DNA of 10,264 nt from Alcaligenaceae bacterium (GTDB lineage: Bacteria > Pseudomonadota > Gammaproteobacteria > Burkholderiales > Burkholderiaceae_B): positions 1-10,264 of the forward strand of contig JAJUJN010000047.1 in the NCBI GenBank assembly GCA_029265335.1, given 5' to 3'. The notes below the pieces were generated by a model. It ran no database searches, was not told where the DNA came from, and saw only the letters and a program-made list of their open reading frames with translations. A program made the position numbers and the translations under genes. Of the stretch, positions 6,705 through 10,264 are shown piece by piece. Every line of letters begins with the position of its first letter. Position 1 is the stretch's first letter.

Positions 6705-8372
6705 ATGTCTGCCAATTCCCCTACTTCCGTGGCTCAGTTGATTGTGTCTTGTCTCGAAGAAGAGGGCGTGGAATACGTCTTCGGTATTCCCGGCGAAGAG
6801 AACATCAAGTTGGTACGGGCGGTGTCGGAATCGTCGTCCATGCGCTTTATTCTGGGGCGGCATGAGCAGGGCTCGGCTTTCATGGCCGACATCTACGGCC
6901 GGCTCACCGGCAAAGCCGGTGTATGCACAGCCACCCTTGGGCCCGGCGCCATCAACCTGTTGCTGGGTGTGGCCGATGCCCAGACCAACTCGAGTCCGCT
7001 GGTGGCGATTTCGGCGCAAGTGGGCCTCAATCGCATTTACAAGGAATCACACCAGATCGTGGATCTGGAGTCGATGTTCCGACCGGTCACGAAGTGGGCC
7101 GATACCATTCTTACCCCTCAGGCGGTGCCCGAGATGGTGCGCCAGGCGTTTGACGCTGCGCAATCCGAGCGGCCAGGGGCTGCTTACCTGGCCGTGCCCG
7201 AGGATGTCGAAGCCATGCCCGCACCGGCCGACGCCAAGCCCCTGCCGGCAAGAGAGCGCAGCCGCAGCCTGCCGGCGCCCGAAGCCATCGAGCAGGCCCG
7301 TCAGTTGTTGCGTGCCGCCAAGCGCGTGATCTTGCTGGCTGGCGATGGCGTGGCCCGACAGGGCGTGGCGGGTCAGCTCACCGAGTTTGCCCGACGCTAC
7401 AACCTGCCGGTGGCCACCACTTTCATGGCCAAGGGCGTGGTAAGCGATCGCGAACCCCTGGCGCTCGGCGTGGTGGGTTTCATGCGGCACGATTACGAAA
7501 GCTTTGCCTTTGATGAGGCCGACACCATTTTGTCGGTCGGCTACGAACTCCAGGAGTTCTCGCCCTCGCGCATCAACCCAGACGCTGACAAAACCATCAT
7601 CCACATCAATACTTTTGCGCCGGATATCGACGCCCATTACGACATGGCGGTGAATATCAACGCCGATATTGGTCTGTCGCTCGAAGCTCTGGCCCAGGCG
7701 CTCGGCGATGAGCCCCTGCACACCACGGTCAACACCTCGCGAATTCGCGACATGGTGCAGGCCGAACTCGATACCGGGCGCGCCAGCAACGCCTTTCCGC
7801 TGCTGCCGCAACGCGTAGTGGCCGACATACGCGAGGCGCTCAATGACGACGACATTGTGCTGGCCGACACCGGCGCCATCAAAATGTGGATGGCTCGCCT
7901 CTACCCCACCTACCAACCGCTCACTTGCCTCATTTCCAATGGCTTGTCGACCATGGCCTTTGCCTTGCCAGGCGCGATCGGGGCGCATTTGGCCTGCCCC
8001 GACCGCAAAGTGCTGGCCGTGATGGGCGACGGCAGTTTTCTGATGAACTCGCAAGAAATAGAAACCGCCGTGCGCGAATCGGTTCCTCTGAAGATTCTGG
8101 TTTGGGTAGACAACGCCTATGGCCTGATCAAATGGAAGATGGATCTGGAAGAGGGGTCGCACAATAATGTGGACTTCGGCAACCCCGACTTTGTGGCCTA
8201 CGCGCGCAGCTTTGGCGCCAATGGCTATCAGGTGGAATCTGCCGAGCAGTTTTTGCCTATGTTGCAGCAAGCCCTGAACGAGCCGGGGGTGTCATTGGTG
8301 GCTTGCCCGGTGGATTATCGAGAGAACATCAAGCTCACCGATAAACTCGGCCAGCTCACCATCAGCCTGTGA
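6705..8372 (+). CDS. alsS: Acetolactate synthase-like TPP enzyme (AlsS/BudB type)
   Basis: This thiamine-diphosphate carboligase is expected to join two pyruvates into 2-acetolactate with loss of CO2. It has 555 residues, normal for the family. The N-terminal pyrimidine-binding domain (about 8-170) has the cofactor-activating E54 in GRHEQGSAFMAD and the TLGPGAINLL loop. HQIVDLESMFRPVTKWA resembles the matching stretch of Klebsiella BudB. The C-terminal domain has the Mg/TPP motif G441-D-G443 to N470-A-Y-G, followed by KMDLEEGSHNNVDFG and PVDYREN, again BudB-like. The FAD-binding RFDDR motif of anabolic synthases is absent; the same region (about 279-290) reads GYELQEFSPSRI. No regulatory small-subunit gene follows, and no acetolactate decarboxylase is visible. 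It starts 41 bases after fadJ on the same strand, so it is probably in the same transcript. A related carboligase activity on another 2-oxo acid is possible. Confidence 0.82.
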   Translation: MSANSPTSVAQLIVSCLEEEGVEYVFGIPGEENIKLVRAVSESSSMRFILGRHEQGSAFMADIYGRLTGKAGVCTATLGPGAINLLLGVADAQTNSSPLVAISAQVGLNRIYKESHQIVDLESMFRPVTKWADTILTPQAVPEMVRQAFDAAQSERPGAAYLAVPEDVEAMPAPADAKPLPARERSRSLPAPEAIEQARQLLRAAKRVILLAGDGVARQGVAGQLTEFARRYNLPVATTFMAKGVVSDREPLALGVVGFMRHDYESFAFDEADTILSVGYELQEFSPSRINPDADKTIIHINTFAPDIDAHYDMAVNINADIGLSLEALAQALGDEPLHTTVNTSRIRDMVQAELDTGRASNAFPLLPQRVVADIREALNDDDIVLADTGAIKMWMARLYPTYQPLTCLISNGLSTMAFALPGAIGAHLACPDRKVLAVMGDGSFLMNSQEIETAVRESVPLKILVWVDNAYGLIKWKMDLEEGSHNNVDFGNPDFVAYARSFGANGYQVESAEQFLPMLQQALNEPGVSLVACPVDYRENIKLTDKLGQLTISL

Positions 8373-8374
8373 GC
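8354..8374. terminator. Weak hairpin over the synthase stop codon, between convergent genes
   Basis: GCTCAC (8354-8359) and GTGAGC (8369-8374) can pair around a 9-base loop, spanning the TGA at 8370-8372. No T-tract follows on either strand. This is the only stem I found at the tail-to-tail junction. It may contribute to bidirectional termination, but the evidence is thin. Confidence 0.18.
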
Positions 8375-8377
8375 ACG

Positions 8378-9670
8378 TCAGCTTTGTGGCAAGAGTGCGC
8401 CGTAGCGTTCGATGAAGCTGTCGGTGGCGGCCACGAAACTCTCGATATCGGTGTCGGTGAGGGGTAAGGAAAGCACCACGAAGCCGCGGCGGGCCATGTA
8501 ATGGCCCGTTTCGATCATGTGAAAGAAGAAGAGGTCTCGCACCGGGCCATTGTGCGGGGGGAGGTCGGCAACGCTTTGCGGCGGTTCCGACATGGCGTGC
8601 AGGTTCATCAGCGACCCCAGACCACTGAATACCAGCGGCAGGCCGCTTTCACGAAACCGCGAGTTGACGGCTTGGCGCAAGTGGTTGCCACGGGCGTTGA
8701 GATCGATACAAACCTGGGGTGTGAATACTTGAGAAAGCCCAGCGTAGCCCGCAGCCATGCTCAACACGTTGTTGTTGAAAGTGCCTGCGTGGGGTAGGGC
8801 GTCGGGCTCGCGCGGGTCGAAGCGGCGCATGATGTTGGCGCGGCCACCGAAGGCGCCGAACGACAGGCCGCCACCCAGATACTTGCCCACCGTGGTGAGG
8901 TCGGGCTGTATCTTCAACTCGCTTTGTCGCCCACCCGGTGACAGGCGCGAGGTCATCACTTCATCGAAGATCAAGAGCGCGCCGTGCTCGCGCGCGAGTT
9001 CGGCCACAGCCTGCAGGAACTGAGGTTGAGCCGGAATGCAGCCGCCGGCTCCCTGCATGGGCTCCACCAACACCGCGGCAATATCTTGATGCTGGGCAAA
9101 CGCTTCTTCAACGCTCGAGATGTCGTTGTAGCGCGCGAGCACCGTGGGGTGGGGCACGTTCACTGGTGACGGCCCTTTGGCAAAACCGTAGAGACCGCCG
9201 TGATAGGCGCCCTGAAAAACCAGAATGTGCGAACGGTGCGTGTGCACCTTGGCCAGTGCAATGGCCATGAGATTGGCTTCGGTGCCCGAATTGGTGAACC
9301 GAATCTGTTCCATGGAAGGCAGGCGGCGCCGGATTTCGCGGGCCAGCTGCACTTCCAGCAAGGTATGCCCAGTGAGGTTGATGCCGCCTTGCAGCGCGTC
9401 GGTGATGGCCTGGTGTATTACCGGGTGCGAATGACCATACACACCAGCCGTGAACTCACCCAGAAAATCGAGGTAGTCGTTGCCGTCGACGTCGCGTAGA
9501 TGACTGCCCTGGCCACTGGCCATGACCAGCGGGAACGGGTCGTAATACAGCACAGAGCGGGTGTTGCCGCCGGGCAGCACCTCGGTGGCCGCCTGATGCT
9601 GGCGCGCACTCTCGGGATAGCGTTTGTGCCAGGCGGCTTTGTGCTGAGCGAGGGCTTCTGAGAGATCCAC
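8378..9670 (-). CDS. Class III PLP aminotransferase, likely beta-amino-acid (beta-phenylalanine-type) transaminase
   Basis: This has 430 residues and a GTG start at 9670, chosen because GGAG (9678-9681) lies 7 bases upstream and an in-frame stop at 9686-9688 rules out any earlier ATG. It is a fold-type I enzyme of the glutamate-1-semialdehyde-aminomutase-like branch. The PLP lysine is K263 (TVGKYLGGGLSFGAFGG), the pyridine-binding aspartate D236 (IFDEVMTSR), the phosphate loop S128-G-T130, and T297-F-N-N is the cross-subunit phosphate contact. As I recall it, Variovorax paradoxus beta-phenylalanine aminotransferase matches along the length (NSRSVLFY, GINLTGHNLLE, LVEPMQGASGCIP, GTFNNNVMTMAAGYAGL, RGFVVLSLPLTD). 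Its substrate-carboxylate arginines R41 and R398 correspond to R38 and R395 here. It would move the amino group of a 3-amino acid to 2-oxoglutarate or pyruvate. It is unlikely to be the heme enzyme HemL. The exact substrate is unproven. Confidence 0.85.
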   Translation of the reverse strand: MDLSEALAQHKAAWHKRYPESARQHQAATEVLPGGNTRSVLYYDPFPLVMASGQGSHLRDVDGNDYLDFLGEFTAGVYGHSHPVIHQAITDALQGGINLTGHTLLEVQLAREIRRRLPSMEQIRFTNSGTEANLMAIALAKVHTHRSHILVFQGAYHGGLYGFAKGPSPVNVPHPTVLARYNDISSVEEAFAQHQDIAAVLVEPMQGAGGCIPAQPQFLQAVAELAREHGALLIFDEVMTSRLSPGGRQSELKIQPDLTTVGKYLGGGLSFGAFGGRANIMRRFDPREPDALPHAGTFNNNVLSMAAGYAGLSQVFTPQVCIDLNARGNHLRQAVNSRFRESGLPLVFSGLGSLMNLHAMSEPPQSVADLPPHNGPVRDLFFFHMIETGHYMARRGFVVLSLPLTDTDIESFVAATDSFIERYGALLPQS

Positions 9671-9677
9671 AACGACG

Positions 9678-9681
9678 CTCC
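9678..9681 (-). promoter_or_regulatory. Ribosome binding site supporting the GTG start at 9670
   Basis: The minus strand reads GGAG, then 7 bases, then GTG. The nearby ATG codons at 9689 and 9683 are in a different frame that does not give the aminotransferase. Confidence 0.55.
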
Positions 9682-9697
9682 ATGGTCATGAGGCTTC

Positions 9698-9703
9698 ATC
9701 ATA
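9698..9703 (-). promoter_or_regulatory. Candidate -10 element for the aminotransferase gene
   Basis: The minus strand reads TATGAT, five of six matches to TATAAT. It would start transcription near 9691, giving a leader of about 20 bases that keeps the GGAG site. No good -35 lies 16-18 bases upstream; the best is CGCACA at 9721-9726. An inverted repeat AGCGC-6-GCGCT (9703-9718) falls in the spacer and could be a regulator site. Without a -35 this remains tentative. Confidence 0.3.
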
Positions 9704-9805
9704 GCGCCCTTGCGCGCTGATGTGCGCTGCGGATGGCTGTGGCTGCGATCTCGGCACTGGCTGGCCCCACCACCACGATCGCGGTGTGGTTCAACCCGCA
9801 TGAGC

Positions 9806-10264
9806 TTACGTGGAAGGGAAGTCGTAGAGCCGAGCGGGATTTTCCACCAGCACTTGCTGGCGCAGCCTGGCGTCGGGCAGCCAGCGCGGCATCACGTTCA
9901 GCAAAGATTGGGTGTTGGGCGGCGTGGCCACTGCCACGTGGGGCCAATCGGAGCCCCACAGCAGGCGTTCAGGAAACTGTTCGCTCATGGCGTGCACGAG
10001 CTCGCTGCAGTGTGGCCAGGGCGCCTCGGCTTCCAGACGATAGGGCGCCGAGAGCTTCACCCACCAGGGATAGTCTTGCGCCAAGGCGAGAAACTGCTGG
10101 AAAACCGGCAAGTCGACGCCCAAGTTCGCCGGGAAATAACCCATGTGATCGAAGACGCAGGGCACGGGCAATCGACGCAGCCGCGGCAAGTGCAAAGGGA
10201 GTTTGCGCAAATCGAACAGCAACTGCACATGCCAGCCACGTTCAGCCAACCGGGGGGCGAGAGA
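9806..10264 (-). CDS. Amidohydrolase (LigI-like, amidohydrolase_2 family), C-terminal part
   Basis: The frame is open to the window edge, so only the last 152 residues are seen and the true start lies beyond 10264. A TTG at 10249 could be read as a start, but the residues before it (SLAPR) continue the family-like LAERGWHVQLLFD strand, so it is probably internal. Features are FDHMGYFP (a beta-strand end typical of the TIM-barrel family), a VKLSAPYRL strand, and LLWGSDWPHVAV, whose Asp matches the catalytic Asp on the eighth strand of 2-pyrone-4,6-dicarboxylate lactonase (LigI). A short helix and VENPARLYDFPS end the protein. The family hydrolyses lactones or cyclic acids, often in aromatic-compound breakdown. 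The substrate cannot be fixed. The aminotransferase follows on the same strand after 135 bases, so joint expression is possible. Confidence 0.75.
   Translation of the reverse strand, partial: SLAPRLAERGWHVQLLFDLRKLPLHLPRLRRLPVPCVFDHMGYFPANLGVDLPVFQQFLALAQDYPWWVKLSAPYRLEAEAPWPHCSELVHAMSEQFPERLLWGSDWPHVAVATPPNTQSLLNVMPRWLPDARLRQQVLVENPARLYDFPST

Noticed and set aside
6906..6920. Inverted repeat ACCGGC-AAA-GCCGGT inside the synthase gene
   Set aside because: It encodes the conserved TGKAG stretch of the TPP-enzyme family in GC-rich codons, so the symmetry is explained by protein coding.
7047..8270. A long open reading frame on the minus strand opposite the acetolactate synthase (about 407 codons)
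   Set aside because: It lies wholly inside a well-supported gene, shows no family motifs and has the same His/Gly/Arg-rich shadow composition.
8378..9670. Calling the aminotransferase hemL (glutamate-1-semialdehyde aminomutase)
   Set aside because: It shares the fold and some motifs. However, the segments NTRSVLYY, GINLTGH, FNNN..MAAGYAGL and RGFVVLSLPLTD follow the beta-phenylalanine aminotransferase pattern, including both carboxylate-binding arginines.

Overview
The window is GC-rich, tightly packed bacterial DNA, most likely from a betaproteobacterium of the order Burkholderiales. That placement rests on the resemblance of the minus-strand aminotransferase to the Variovorax beta-phenylalanine aminotransferase, on the FadE/FadI/FadJ gene style and on base composition. 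It is an inference from remembered sequences, not a database match.

Layout. (a) 90-665, minus: a small membrane protein with a glycine-rich double hydrophobic segment, followed downstream by two palindromes (51-86). (b) 666-863: a divergent regulatory region with several inverted repeats, including a perfect 8-bp-arm repeat at 791-808. (c) 864-8372, plus: a four-gene run. An acyl-CoA dehydrogenase (fadE), a thiolase (fadI-like) and a bifunctional enoyl-CoA hydratase/3-hydroxyacyl-CoA dehydrogenase (fadJ-like) are joined by 4-base ATGA stop/start overlaps. An AlsS-type acetolactate synthase follows after 41 bases. (d) 8378-9670, minus: a class III PLP aminotransferase of the beta-amino-acid type, convergent with the synthase and only 5 bases from it. 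(e) 9806 to the window edge, minus: the C-terminal part of a LigI-like amidohydrolase.

How the genes fit together. FadE, FadJ and FadI cover the full beta-oxidation spiral: acyl-CoA to enoyl-CoA, to 3-hydroxyacyl-CoA, to 3-ketoacyl-CoA, to acetyl-CoA plus a shortened acyl-CoA. All catalytic residues I could check are present. The TPP enzyme is not part of textbook beta-oxidation. Its place at the end of the same run is the most interesting feature of the cluster. The minus-strand pair may handle a beta-amino acid or an aromatic/lactone-type acid, but substrates cannot be fixed from sequence.

I see no tRNA, rRNA, CRISPR array, insertion sequence, phage gene or clear sign of recent transfer. 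Apart from the small membrane protein, the genes belong to well-known enzyme families. I do not see a convincing new multi-gene system. The findings concern gene order, candidate regulatory palindromes and departures from reference proteins.
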